The position numbers were made by a program, and so were the translations under genes. Positions 49,766 through 58,482 of a stretch of DNA of 64,000 bases are shown one piece after another. The stretch lies in NCBI GenBank assembly GCA_004193205.1, contig RZUM01000011.1:166590-230589 (forward strand), in the 5' to 3' direction. Source of the stretch: Gordonia sediminis (lineage in GTDB: Bacteria; Actinomycetota; Actinomycetes; Mycobacteriales; Mycobacteriaceae). Position 1 is the first letter of the stretch. Every line of letters starts with the position of its first letter. Under the pieces are notes generated by a model that had not been told where the DNA came from, did not search any database, and saw nothing but the letters and a program-made list of their open reading frames with translations.

Positions 49766-50998
49766 ATGACCATGCAGGTGCCCGAGGAGCGGAACTTCAC
49801 CGCGGAGGCGAGCGGTTCGACGATGCTCGCCGAGCGGACGGTCCGCGACGTCGGCAAACGCGCCTACCTGCATCATCTCGACCTGATCCGGGTCACCACG
49901 TTCTCCCTGGTGATCTTCGTGCACTGCCTGACGCAGACCACCGACGAGATGAACAGCCTGCCGGTCAACACGACGTCACTGCTGTTTCACGCGACCCGCA
50001 ACATGTTCTTCGCGCTGACCGGTTTCGTGTTGATGTACCAGTACGTCGACCGCCCGGGATTCAGCACCATCGAGTTCTGGCGCCGACGCCTCGGTCTGGT
50101 GATCTTCCCCTACCTGATCTGGTCGGCGATCTATTGGATCGTCAAGGACGTCTGGGCCCGCGACCGGGTCGGAGACGTGTTGTCGAACCCGATCGGCGGC
50201 CTCGAGGAGTTCGCCCGTCTGGCCGGTTGGGGGCTCTCGGGCTTCCAGATGTACTTCCTGTTCGTGATGCTCCAGGTGTACCTGCTGTTCCCGCTGGTCC
50301 TGTGGCTGGTGCGGGCCACGGCCGGCCGGCACGCGATCCTGCTGGGTACCAGCCTGGCAGTGCAGGTGGCGATCACCTGCACCATCACCTATTGGCATCC
50401 GCCGGCCAAGATCGCCGGTTACTGGTGGCACCACTACGCGACGTTCGTGCCGTACCAGTTCTTCATCCTCTACGGGGCGGTCGCGGCCGCGCACCGCGAG
50501 GCCATCGCCGACTGGCTGTCGGGCAAGGGGTGGTGGCTGTTCGGGGCGCTGGTCGGAACCGGAGCGCTCGCCGTCGACGTGTATCTCGGCGGTGTGTGGT
50601 TCGGCGACGAACCCGTCCACTCCAGCAACTCGGCCTTCTTCCCGTACCTACTGCCGTTCATCATCGTGATGATCGCGTGCCTGTACGCGGCCGCCGCACA
50701 TTGGGCCGAACACTGGCGCGACTTCACCCCCCGCTTCGCCCGGGCGGTGTCGTTCGGGGCGAACCGTTCCTTCGGTGTGTTCCTCGCGCACGTGCTGGTG
50801 CTGTTCTTCGTCCTGCGACCCCGATCCGCCGACCAGCCGTGGGTGCTGGCGACCTTCGGGCAGCCGCTGGGCACAATCGTCACCTACCTCGCGACGATCC
50901 TCGGGGCGCTGGTGCTGGTGGAGATCCTGCGCCGGCTGCCGGGGTCGCGGTACCTGACCGGGCGCCCCCGCCTACCGCTGCGACGCGCGACGCGCTGA
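49766..50998 (+). CDS. Acyltransferase-3 family membrane protein (TmaT-like)
   Basis: The 410-residue protein has about 10 membrane spans and the acyltransferase-3 signature R42-x10-H53 (LIRVTTFSLVIFVHCL), with no SGNH domain. In Corynebacterium and Mycobacterium a protein of this class, TmaT, acetylates trehalose monomycolate before its export by MmpL3; many other substrates exist in the family. The start ATG 49766 lacks a strong ribosome site. It lies 140 bp after the OafA-type gene on the same strand. The TmaT suggestion is inference from lineage and class. Confidence 0.85.
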   Translation: MTMQVPEERNFTAEASGSTMLAERTVRDVGKRAYLHHLDLIRVTTFSLVIFVHCLTQTTDEMNSLPVNTTSLLFHATRNMFFALTGFVLMYQYVDRPGFSTIEFWRRRLGLVIFPYLIWSAIYWIVKDVWARDRVGDVLSNPIGGLEEFARLAGWGLSGFQMYFLFVMLQVYLLFPLVLWLVRATAGRHAILLGTSLAVQVAITCTITYWHPPAKIAGYWWHHYATFVPYQFFILYGAVAAAHREAIADWLSGKGWWLFGALVGTGALAVDVYLGGVWFGDEPVHSSNSAFFPYLLPFIIVMIACLYAAAAHWAEHWRDFTPRFARAVSFGANRSFGVFLAHVLVLFFVLRPRSADQPWVLATFGQPLGTIVTYLATILGALVLVEILRRLPGSRYLTGRPRLPLRRATR

Positions 50999-51004
50999 CC
51001 GAAC

Positions 51005-51604
51005 TCACCCCGGGCCGACAGCGGTCAGCAGCGCGTTCGGGCCGGCCAGCAGGAGTTCGCGCAGGTGATTGCGCACCACCGTCCACGTCGGGCAGTCGCA
51101 CTCGGCGGCGACCCCGACGGCATCGATGCCCCTGCGGCGACACAACGCGATCGCTCGGGGCAGGTGGAAGTCCTGGGTGACGATGACCACGCGCCGCACC
51201 GCGTAGACATCGTGGGCGCGGCGACAACTCGTGTCGGTGTCGATCCCGTGCGGGTCGTCGGCGATGACCTGCGGTGAGACGCCGCGGGCCTCCAGGTAGT
51301 CACGCATCACCGCCGGCTCGTCGCCGGCCGCGGCCGAGCCGTTTCCCGAATCGATGATGCGGTCGACCCGACCCGTCGCGAAGAGGGCCACCGCCGTGTC
51401 GAGCCGTCCCCGCACGTAGTCGCCCGGTTCGCCGTCGTGCACGAGTGAACCCAGCACCAGAAGTGTCGAGTCCGACCTGATCGCGGAGGCCTCGATGACC
51501 CGACCCGACGAAGAGAGATGGGTCCAGGTCATCGCGATGGTCACGACCAGCTCGATCGCCACGAGCAGGATCAGGACCACGACGGAGACCCAGCGCATCC
51601 TCAC
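51005..51604 (-). CDS. ElyC/SanA/YdcF (DUF218)-family membrane-anchored protein
   Basis: The 199-residue protein has one N-terminal membrane span (VVVLILLVAIELVVTIAMTW) and a DUF218 domain outside or at the membrane: STLLVLGSLVHDGEPGDYVRGRLDTAVALF, RIIDSGNG, RDYLEARGV, and RVVIVTQDFHLPRAIALCRRRGIDAVGV (the HLPRA box is a hallmark). Relatives influence peptidoglycan or lipid-carrier metabolism and antibiotic resistance (vancomycin for SanA). Start GTG 51604 or ATG 51598. It is convergent with the acyltransferase, 6 bp apart. Confidence 0.87.
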   Translation of the reverse strand: MRMRWVSVVVLILLVAIELVVTIAMTWTHLSSSGRVIEASAIRSDSTLLVLGSLVHDGEPGDYVRGRLDTAVALFATGRVDRIIDSGNGSAAAGDEPAVMRDYLEARGVSPQVIADDPHGIDTDTSCRRAHDVYAVRRVVIVTQDFHLPRAIALCRRRGIDAVGVAAECDCPTWTVVRNHLRELLLAGPNALLTAVGPG

Positions 51605-51758
51605 ACGGTAAGTGGTCGACGCGTGGGTCGTTGGTCACGTTGCACACCAAATGTGGGCCCGCGGGTCGATCGACGTCGATACTGGAAGGAGCCGGGCCGG
51701 CGCCACCTCCCCACGTGGACACACGCCCGCCCGTCCGAGCGCCCCGGAGGTCACCCTC

Positions 51759-53195
51759 ATGCCCTACATGCCGGTCACCGAATCGATGTTCCTGATCGCG
51801 GAGACGCGAGAACAGCCGATGCATGTGGGAGGCCTCCAGCTGTTCATCCCGCGCGAGGGCCAGACGGGTACCGAGTTGGCCGAGGAGTTCTTCGAGGCCT
51901 ACCACGGATGCCGCAACGTCCGCCGACTCTTCCGCAAGCGGCCCACCCCGCCGGCGATGCTGATGGGCTACCTCTCCTGGTCCTACGACGACGACATCGA
52001 CTTCGACTACCACGTCCGGCGGGCGACCCTCCCGCACCCGGGACGGATCCGCGAACTGTTGCGCTACATCTCGCTGCACCACAGCGCACTGCTCGACCGC
52101 ACCCGCCCGATGTGGGAGCTGCACATCATCGACGGCCTCGAGGACGGGCGGGTCGCGGTCTACACCAAGATCCATCACTCCCTCATGGACGGGGTGTCGG
52201 CGCTGCGGCTGCTCCAGGACACGCTGTCGACCGACCCCGACGACCGCAACGGGACCGCGATGACCGACCCGATGCTGAGCCGGTCGAGGAAACCCAAGCC
52301 CCAGGCGCCCGGACCCGGGCTGCTGTCGTTCGGCGGCGTGGCGCGACTCGCCGGGCGGGCCGTCGGTGTGGCCGGTCAGGCCCTCGACATCGCGGGCCAA
52401 CTCGTCGGCGTGGCGCCGGCAGCCGCCAAGATCGCGTGGACCGCGATCACCGACGACAACTTCGCCTCACCGTTCGTGCCGGCACCGCACACCATGCTGA
52501 ACGTCTCGATCGGCAGCGCCCGACGGTTCGCGGCCCAGGGTTGGCCGCTGGAGCGGCTGCGCGCGATCGCCGACGCACTCGACATCACCCTCAACGACGT
52601 GGTCGTCGGGATGTGCTCGGGAGCCGTGCGCTCCTACCTCATCGACCAGGACTGCCTGCCCGACGGGCCGCTGCTCGCCGCGCTTCCCGTGTCGATGCGT
52701 CAGGAAATCTCCACCGAGGGGAACAAGGTCACCCTGATCCTGGCCAACCTGGCCACCGACCAGCCCGACCCGGAGCGGCGGCTGGCGACGGTGGTGTCCT
52801 CGACCCGGAGCGCCAAGAAGATCATCCGCAACCTGTCGCCGCTGCAGGCTCTGGCGTTCGGCGTCGCCAGCGGTGCGCCGCTGGCCCTGGCCACCATTCC
52901 GGGATTCGTCGACTACACGTCGCCCCAGTTCAACCTCATCATCAGCAACGTGCCGGGCCCGCGCGAACACATGTACTGGAACGGCGCCCGACTCGACGGC
53001 ATCTACCCGGTGTCGATCGCCATGGAGGGACTCGCCATCAACATAACGGTGGCCACGGCCGCCGACCAGGTCAACTTCGGCATCATCGGAGCGCGCAAGG
53101 AACTGCCGAGTCTGCAGCGCATCCTGACGCATCTCGACACCGCCCTCGAAGAGATGGAGAAGGTTGCCGGCATCACCGATCGGGGTAAGCGATAG
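51759..53195 (+). CDS. WS/DGAT wax ester synthase / diacylglycerol acyltransferase
   Basis: ATG 51759 has CGGAGG eight bases before. The 478-residue protein shows the family's active site HHSLMDG (about residues 139-145), an LDRTRPMWELHIIDGL block near 112, the LNDVVVGMCSGAVRSYL segment near 282 and NLIISNVPGPREHMYWNG near 390. It makes triacylglycerol or wax esters from acyl-CoA and diacylglycerol or fatty alcohol at the inner membrane and lipid-body surface. Mycolate actinobacteria carry many paralogues; this one is monocistronic, and the next gene downstream is the iron-box-regulated FeS protein for acyl-CoA electron transfer. Confidence 0.93.
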   Translation: MPYMPVTESMFLIAETREQPMHVGGLQLFIPREGQTGTELAEEFFEAYHGCRNVRRLFRKRPTPPAMLMGYLSWSYDDDIDFDYHVRRATLPHPGRIRELLRYISLHHSALLDRTRPMWELHIIDGLEDGRVAVYTKIHHSLMDGVSALRLLQDTLSTDPDDRNGTAMTDPMLSRSRKPKPQAPGPGLLSFGGVARLAGRAVGVAGQALDIAGQLVGVAPAAAKIAWTAITDDNFASPFVPAPHTMLNVSIGSARRFAAQGWPLERLRAIADALDITLNDVVVGMCSGAVRSYLIDQDCLPDGPLLAALPVSMRQEISTEGNKVTLILANLATDQPDPERRLATVVSSTRSAKKIIRNLSPLQALAFGVASGAPLALATIPGFVDYTSPQFNLIISNVPGPREHMYWNGARLDGIYPVSIAMEGLAINITVATAADQVNFGIIGARKELPSLQRILTHLDTALEEMEKVAGITDRGKR

Positions 53196-53315
53196 TCGCG
53201 CCGAGAGGGTCGACGTGTGCGAACTTGGTCACAGCGATACGGCCGCCGATCATCTGACCTGGCAGTAAGTTGCAGGTGGATGCCCTCTGCGACGACATCC
53301 GCCGCGGAATTGCGC

Positions 53316-53334
53316 GTAGGTTAGGTAAACCTTG
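53316..53334 (+). promoter_or_regulatory. IdeR/DtxR-type iron box
   Basis: The 19-bp site GTAGGTTAGGTAAACCTTG matches the IdeR/DtxR consensus TWAGGTWAGSCTWACCTWA in about 15 positions, including both core half-sites AGGTTAG and ACCT. It lies 114 bp upstream of the etfD-like start, within a 252-bp promoter region. This suggests iron-dependent control of a FeS-rich enzyme. Confidence 0.6.
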
Positions 53335-53447
53335 GCAGCGCTTCGACCACGCAAGCAACTACGGTTACCTGTACTACACGTCGGCCCGCGTGCGCTTGCG
53401 CCCTGTGAAGTCGGGCCGAGATCACTCTAGAGAGGGGCCGTGACGCC

Positions 53448-56400
53448 GTGAATGCCACGACGATCACCATCGGCACAACCGCCGCTGTCATCAGTCTCTT
53501 CTGTTGGGCGCTGTTCCTGCGCGGTGTGTGGACCATGGTGCGGTCCATCGCGCAGGGTCAGCGGGTCGACAGCTCCCGGTTCTGGCCGTTCTTCCCGCGC
53601 CTGTGGACGATGATCAAGGAGTTCGTCGCCCACACGCGGATGGTGAAGTTCCGCTCGGTCGGCTGGGCGCACTGGCTGGTCATGGTCGGCTTCCTCGGCG
53701 GCTTCCTGCTCTGGTTCGAGGCCTACGGACAGTCGATCGATCCCGAGTTCCACTGGCCGGTATTCGGCAACTGGTTCATCTGGCACCTCTGGGACGAGCT
53801 GCTCGGCATCGCCACCGTCGTCGGCATCATCGTGCTGATGGTGATCCGCCAGCTCAACCACCCGCGCGTGCCCGAGCGCATCTCCCGCTTCAGTGGTTCC
53901 CGGTTCGGCGCCGCCTACTTCGTCGAGATCGTGGTGCTGCTCGAGGGCCTCGGCATGATCTTCGTCAAGGCGGGCAAGATCGCCACCTACGAGCACTCGA
54001 ACACCGCCTCGGACTTCTTCACCATGCAGGTCGCCAAGATCCTGCCCGCCAGCGCGACCCTGGTCGCGATCTTCGCGGTGATCAAGCTGATGAGCGGCAT
54101 GGTCTGGCTGGCCGTCGTCGGTCTCAACATCGACTGGGGTGTGGCCTGGCACCGCTTCGCCGCGTTCCCGAACATCTACTTCAAGCGCGAGCAGGACGGC
54201 GGGGTCGCGCTCGGCGCCGCCAAGCCGATGATGTCGGGCGGCAAGGTCCTCGACATGGAGACCGCCGACCCCGATGTCGACGCGTTCGGCGCCGGCAAGG
54301 CCGAGGACTTCAGTTGGAAGGCCTGGCTGGACTTCACCACCTGCACCGAGTGTGGCCGCTGCCAGAGCCAGTGCCCCGCCTGGAACACCGGCAAACCGTT
54401 GTCGCCGAAGCTGCTGATCATGTCGTTGCGCGACCACGCCCAGGCCAAGGCTCCCTACCTGATGGCCGGTGGTCGCACAGACATGGGCGGTGACGAGGTC
54501 GGTCTCGTCGACGCGGACGGCAACGTCGACGAGGCGAAGCTCGCCAAGATTCCGGAGAGCGCCCGCGCGGAGGCCGCCCGCAAGCTGGTCGGCGAGTCCA
54601 AGGGCGCGCTTCGCGACGTGTCGTCGTTCGACGGTGAGTTCGACCCCGAGGCGCTCGGTGCGGTCATCGACACCGAGACGCTGTGGAGCTGCACCACCTG
54701 CGGTGCCTGCGTCGAGCAATGCCCCGTCGACATCGAGCACGTCGACCACATCCTCGACATGCGCCGCTACCAGGTGCTCATCGAGTCGGACTTCCCGACC
54801 GAGCTCGCCGGCTTGTTCAAGAACCTCGAGAACAAGGGCAACCCCTGGGGTCAGAATGCCTCAGCGCGCGGCAACTGGATCGATGAGATCGACATCGACA
54901 TCCCGGTGTTCGGGCAGGACGTCGACTCCTTCGAGGGCTTCGAATACCTCTTCTGGGTCGGCTGCGCCGGCGCCTACGAGGACCGCGCGAAGAAGACCAC
55001 CAAGGCCGTCGCCGAACTGCTCGACATTGCCGCGGTCAACTTCCTCGTCCTCGGCGAAGGCGAGACCTGTACCGGCGACTCGGCCCGCCGCGCCGGCAAC
55101 GAGTTCCTGTTCCAGATGCTCGCGCAGCAGAACATCGCGATGCTGGGTGAGGTGTTCGCGACCGCACCCGAGCAGCGCAAGAAGATCGTCGTCACGTGTG
55201 CGCACTGCTTCAACGCCCTGGGCAACGAGTACCCCCAAGTGGGCGGTAACTACGAGGTCGTGCACCACACCCAGCTGCTCAACCGCCTGGTGCGTGACAA
55301 GCGCCTGGTGCCGGTCGCCCCGCTCGGCGAGAGCGTCACCTACCACGATCCGTGCTACCTGGGCCGCCATAACAAGGTCTACGACGCCCCGCGTGAGCTG
55401 ATGGGCGCGTCGGGGTCGCAGTTGACAGAGATGCCGCGTCACGGCGAACGGTCCATGTGCTGCGGCGCCGGCGGTGCCCGCATGTGGATGGAAGAGCAGA
55501 TCGGTAAGCGCATCAACCTCGACCGGGTCGACGAGGCCCTCGACACCCTCGGCAACGGCGATCAGCCGCGCAAGGTGGCCACCGGCTGCCCCTTCTGCCG
55601 CGTGATGCTGACCGATGGTGTGACCGCCCGGACCGCCGGCACCGAGAGCGAGGGCAAGGTCGAGGTCGTCGACGTCGCGCAGCTGCTGCTCGAGTCGGTC
55701 AAGCGCGGGGCACCCGAGGTGAACCGTGGTGGCCGCTTCCTCGGCCCGGTCGTCAGGCCGGCGCCCGAGCCCGAGGCCCCGGCCGAGGAGAAGGTGCCGG
55801 CGGCTGCGGCCGCAACCGCTGGGGTCGCCACCGCTGCGGCGGCGACCGCGGTCGCCACCGAGGCCGCGCCGAAGCCGAAGGTCGGCCTGGGTATGAAGGG
55901 CGGCAAGAAGCCTGGTGCGGCAGCCAAGTCGGCACCCGCTGCTCCGGCACCGGCTGCCTCTGCACCGGCCGCCTCTGCACCCCCTCCGGCCGGGGCGTCG
56001 GCTCCGGCCGAGAAGAAGCCCGCCAAGGCCAAGGGATTCGGCATGGGCGCGGCCAAGCGACCGGGGGCCGCGAAGGCGGCACCGTCGGCAGCTCCGGCTC
56101 CCGCCGAGGCGGAGTCGTCGGCCGCCGTCGTCGAAGCTGCCGCCGCCGAGTCCACTGCCACCGGATCCACTGCAGCGGCCGAGAAGAAGCCCGCCGCCAA
56201 GGGATTCGGCATGGGTGCGAAGGCCAAGCGTCCCGGCGCCAAGGCGGGTGCCGCCGCACCCGCCGCGGGTGTCACGGCACCCGCCGAGAGCAAGGTCGCC
56301 GAGGCGGAATCCTCTCCGGCCGCCGCGCCGACGGCGGACACCGCGACGGCGACCGCCGGCGCGGCTGCGGTGACCGAGGAAAAGCCCGCCAAGGCCAAGG

Positions 56401-56927
56401 GATTCGGCATGGCCGCCGGCAAGAAGCGGCCGGGTGGCATCGGCAAAGCCGCAGCTGCCGCAGCACCGGCACCGGCAGCTGCCGCACCAGCGGCGGCACC
56501 CGCACCTGCGGAGACCCCCGCGCCCGCCGAAACACCTGCGGCACCGGACGAGACGGCCTCCGAGGCCGGCGCGGCCGCGCTGACCGAGGAAAAGCCCGCC
56601 AAGGCCAAGGGATTCGGTATGGCCGCCGGCAAGAAGCGGCCCGGCGGCATCGGCAAGGCCGCACCCAAGCCGGCCGCGTCGGCACCGGCCCCGACCGAAG
56701 CGCCGGTGGCCCCCGCCGAGACCGCGCCGGAGCCCACTGCCGCGCCGGAGCCCGAGGTCGCGCCGGAGCCCGAGGTCGCGTCCACCGAGACCGAAAGCAC
56801 CACCGCCACACCGGAGTCGACGCCGTCGCCGGACGGCTCCGCGGGCCGGACCTTCACCGAGACCGGGGCGTCGAAGGCGAAGGGCTTCGGCATCGCGGCC
56901 GGCAAGAAGCGTCCCGGCCACCGCTAA
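53448..56927 (+). CDS. etfD: EtfD-like membrane FeS oxidoreductase (heterodisulfide-reductase-related) with long repetitive tail
   Basis: The 1159-residue protein (GTG 53448) has five N-terminal membrane spans (residues 5-230, a nitrate-reductase-gamma-like haem domain), two 4Fe-4S motifs (CTECGRCQSQCP near 299; CTTCGACVEQCP near 415) and two CCG-type cysteine-rich domains (GETCTGDSARRAGNE near 540; HDPCYLGRHNKVYDAPR near 633 with MCCGAGG near 670). This is the layout of M. tuberculosis Rv0338c/EtfD, which takes electrons from ETF during fatty-acid and cholesterol oxidation. The neighbouring alaT gene repeats the Rv0337c synteny. Residues about 770-1159 form an Ala/Pro/Lys tail with six KAKGFGMxxGKKRPG-like units, making it some 280 residues longer than the mycobacterial protein. 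An iron box lies upstream. Confidence 0.9.
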   Translation: MNATTITIGTTAAVISLFCWALFLRGVWTMVRSIAQGQRVDSSRFWPFFPRLWTMIKEFVAHTRMVKFRSVGWAHWLVMVGFLGGFLLWFEAYGQSIDPEFHWPVFGNWFIWHLWDELLGIATVVGIIVLMVIRQLNHPRVPERISRFSGSRFGAAYFVEIVVLLEGLGMIFVKAGKIATYEHSNTASDFFTMQVAKILPASATLVAIFAVIKLMSGMVWLAVVGLNIDWGVAWHRFAAFPNIYFKREQDGGVALGAAKPMMSGGKVLDMETADPDVDAFGAGKAEDFSWKAWLDFTTCTECGRCQSQCPAWNTGKPLSPKLLIMSLRDHAQAKAPYLMAGGRTDMGGDEVGLVDADGNVDEAKLAKIPESARAEAARKLVGESKGALRDVSSFDGEFDPEALGAVIDTETLWSCTTCGACVEQCPVDIEHVDHILDMRRYQVLIESDFPTELAGLFKNLENKGNPWGQNASARGNWIDEIDIDIPVFGQDVDSFEGFEYLFWVGCAGAYEDRAKKTTKAVAELLDIAAVNFLVLGEGETCTGDSARRAGNEFLFQMLAQQNIAMLGEVFATAPEQRKKIVVTCAHCFNALGNEYPQVGGNYEVVHHTQLLNRLVRDKRLVPVAPLGESVTYHDPCYLGRHNKVYDAPRELMGASGSQLTEMPRHGERSMCCGAGGARMWMEEQIGKRINLDRVDEALDTLGNGDQPRKVATGCPFCRVMLTDGVTARTAGTESEGKVEVVDVAQLLLESVKRGAPEVNRGGRFLGPVVRPAPEPEAPAEEKVPAAAAATAGVATAAAATAVATEAAPKPKVGLGMKGGKKPGAAAKSAPAAPAPAASAPAASAPPPAGASAPAEKKPAKAKGFGMGAAKRPGAAKAAPSAAPAPAEAESSAAVVEAAAAESTATGSTAAAEKKPAAKGFGMGAKAKRPGAKAGAAAPAAGVTAPAESKVAEAESSPAAAPTADTATATAGAAAVTEEKPAKAKGFGMAAGKKRPGGIGKAAAAAAPAPAAAAPAAAPAPAETPAPAETPAAPDETASEAGAAALTEEKPAKAKGFGMAAGKKRPGGIGKAAPKPAASAPAPTEAPVAPAETAPEPTAAPEPEVAPEPEVASTETESTTATPESTPSPDGSAGRTFTETGASKAKGFGIAAGKKRPGHR
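55869..56924 (+). repeat. Six in-frame repeats in the etfD tail
   Basis: Units with the core KGFGM.A.KKRPG begin near 55869 (degenerate GLGMKGGKKPG), 56021, 56191, 56388, 56601 and 56875. Units 4 and 5 are nearly identical at DNA level. Spacers of 40-75 residues are rich in Ala, Pro and Glu, so basic clusters alternate with acidic linkers. Confidence 0.85.
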
Positions 56928-56933
56928 GGGCTC

Positions 56934-56979
56934 GATCGGTTGCTCGGTATGCCGGATTCTCGGCGCCGGGCAACCGATC
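56934..56979 (+). terminator. Hairpin after etfD
   Basis: GATCGGTTGC (56934-56943) pairs with GCAACCGATC (56970-56979) across a 26-nt loop, starting 6 bp after the etfD stop. It separates etfD from alaT transcription. Confidence 0.6.
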
Positions 56980-57045
56980 AGGGCAGATCCCACCCGGGCG
57001 GGTCCACCGAAAATCCGTTTGCGCCGGACTGTCAGAATTGAACTC

Positions 57046-58299
57046 GTGAGTAGACCGTACGTATCGCACCTGAACCAGAACCTCAAGCCACTCGAGCAGT
57101 CGCAGAAGCTGCAGAACGTGTGCTACGAGATCCGGGGGCCGGTGCATGCGCATGCCGCGCGCCTCGAATCCGAGGGCCACCGGATCATGAAGCTCAACAT
57201 CGGGAATCCGGCGCTCTTCGGTTTCGAGGCCCCGGACGTGATCATGCGCGACATGATCCACGCACTCCCCTACTCCCAGGGCTACTCCGAGTCGGCGGGT
57301 GTGCTGTCGGCGCGGCGTGCGGTGGTCACGCGCTACGAACTGATCCCCGACTTCCCTTACTTCGACGTCGACGACGTGATCCTCGGCAACGGTGTGTCCG
57401 AACTGATCACGATGACGATGCAATCGTTGCTCAACGACGGCGACGAGGTCCTCATCCCGGCTCCCGACTATCCGCTGTGGACCGCGATGACCTCGCTGTC
57501 GGGTGGACGCCCGGTGCATTACCGCTGCGACGAGGACAACGGCTGGAACCCCGACATCGCCGACATCGCCGCGAAGATCACCGATCGCACCAAGGCGATC
57601 GTCATCATCAACCCCAACAACCCGACGGGTGCGGTCTACTCCCGCGAGGTCTTGGCGCAGCTCGTCGAACTCGCGCGCCAGCATTCGCTGTTGATCCTGG
57701 CCGACGAGATCTACGACAAGATCCTCTACGACGACGCCGAGCACGTCAACGTCGCGTCGTTGGCGCCGGATCTGTTGTGTATCACCTTCAACGGCCTGTC
57801 CAAGGCCTACCGCGTGTGCGGTTACCGTGCCGGCTGGCTCGTGCTCACCGGACCGAAGGACCACGCCAAGGGCTTCATCGAGGGGCTCGGGATCCTGGCG
57901 TCCACCCGGCTGTGCGCCAATGTGCCCGGCCAGCACGCCATCCAGGTCGCGCTCGGCGGCTATCAGAGCATAGACGCGCTCGTTGCCCCCGGTGGGCGCC
58001 TATACGAGCAGCGCAACGTCACCTGGGACAAGCTCAACGAGATCCCCGGCGTGAGCTGTGTGAAACCGATGGGCGCCCTCTACGCGTTCCCGCACCTCGA
58101 CCCGAACGTGCACGAGATCCACAACGACGAACTCTTCGTCCAGGACCTACTGCTACAGGAGAAGATCCTGGTGGTCCAGGGCACCGGCTTCAATCTCACC
58201 GACCACAACCACTTCCGGATCGTCACCCTGCCGTGGTCGCGCGACCTCGGGAATGCGATCGAACGGATCGGGAACTTCCTGTCGTCGTATCGGCAGTAG
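57046..58299 (+). CDS. alaT: Alanine aminotransferase-type PLP enzyme
   Basis: I take GTG 57046 (start SRPYVSHLNQN) giving 417 residues. Class I aminotransferase motifs are present: IVIINPNNPTGAVY near residue 186, ADEIYDKILYDD near 220, the PLP lysine in FNGLSKAYRVCGYRAGW near 250, and the C-terminal FRIVTLPWSRDL with the carboxylate-binding arginine. The N-terminal LEQSQKLQNVCYEIRGPVHAHAARLE segment (in pieces) is characteristic of AlaT of the mycobacterial Rv0337c type, which interconverts pyruvate/glutamate with alanine/2-oxoglutarate. The adjacent etfD supports orthology. A large hairpin follows the gene. Confidence 0.92.
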   Translation: MSRPYVSHLNQNLKPLEQSQKLQNVCYEIRGPVHAHAARLESEGHRIMKLNIGNPALFGFEAPDVIMRDMIHALPYSQGYSESAGVLSARRAVVTRYELIPDFPYFDVDDVILGNGVSELITMTMQSLLNDGDEVLIPAPDYPLWTAMTSLSGGRPVHYRCDEDNGWNPDIADIAAKITDRTKAIVIINPNNPTGAVYSREVLAQLVELARQHSLLILADEIYDKILYDDAEHVNVASLAPDLLCITFNGLSKAYRVCGYRAGWLVLTGPKDHAKGFIEGLGILASTRLCANVPGQHAIQVALGGYQSIDALVAPGGRLYEQRNVTWDKLNEIPGVSCVKPMGALYAFPHLDPNVHEIHNDELFVQDLLLQEKILVVQGTGFNLTDHNHFRIVTLPWSRDLGNAIERIGNFLSSYRQ

Positions 58300-58329
58300 T
58301 CGTCTCGGCAGGCTGTCTGGTCGCGCGAC

Positions 58330-58391
58330 CCACACACAGAACTCCCAATAACACCGAGAACTCCGTGTGTTTCTGGGAGTTCTGTGTGTGG
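58330..58391 (+). terminator. 18-bp perfect hairpin after alaT
   Basis: CCACACACAGAACTCCCA (58330-58347) pairs perfectly with 58374-58391 across a 26-nt loop. The loop contains a variant of the same word (CCGAGAACTCCGTGTGTT) and an AACAC/GTGTT stem. It can end the alaT transcript, but its length suggests a repeat element. Confidence 0.6.
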
Positions 58392-58482
58392 CATCTCCTG
58401 AAGGGCCTCCAGGCGCACCCTGGCTTATTCATGTAACCGTTGGTAACGTCTAGCACCATTCGATCACCGGAGGGGGAGTCGC

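Noticed and set aside
55750-56927. The etfD tail as a frameshift or assembly artefact
   Set aside because: The frame is uninterrupted, ends with a proper stop followed by a hairpin, and the KGFGM...KKRPG units are conserved to the last codons.
54861-57086. Long minus-strand frames (741 and 447 codons) opposite etfD
   Set aside because: The repetitive Ala/Pro DNA of the etfD tail keeps all frames open. The products are low-complexity Gly/Arg or Ala/Gly strings with no start signals.
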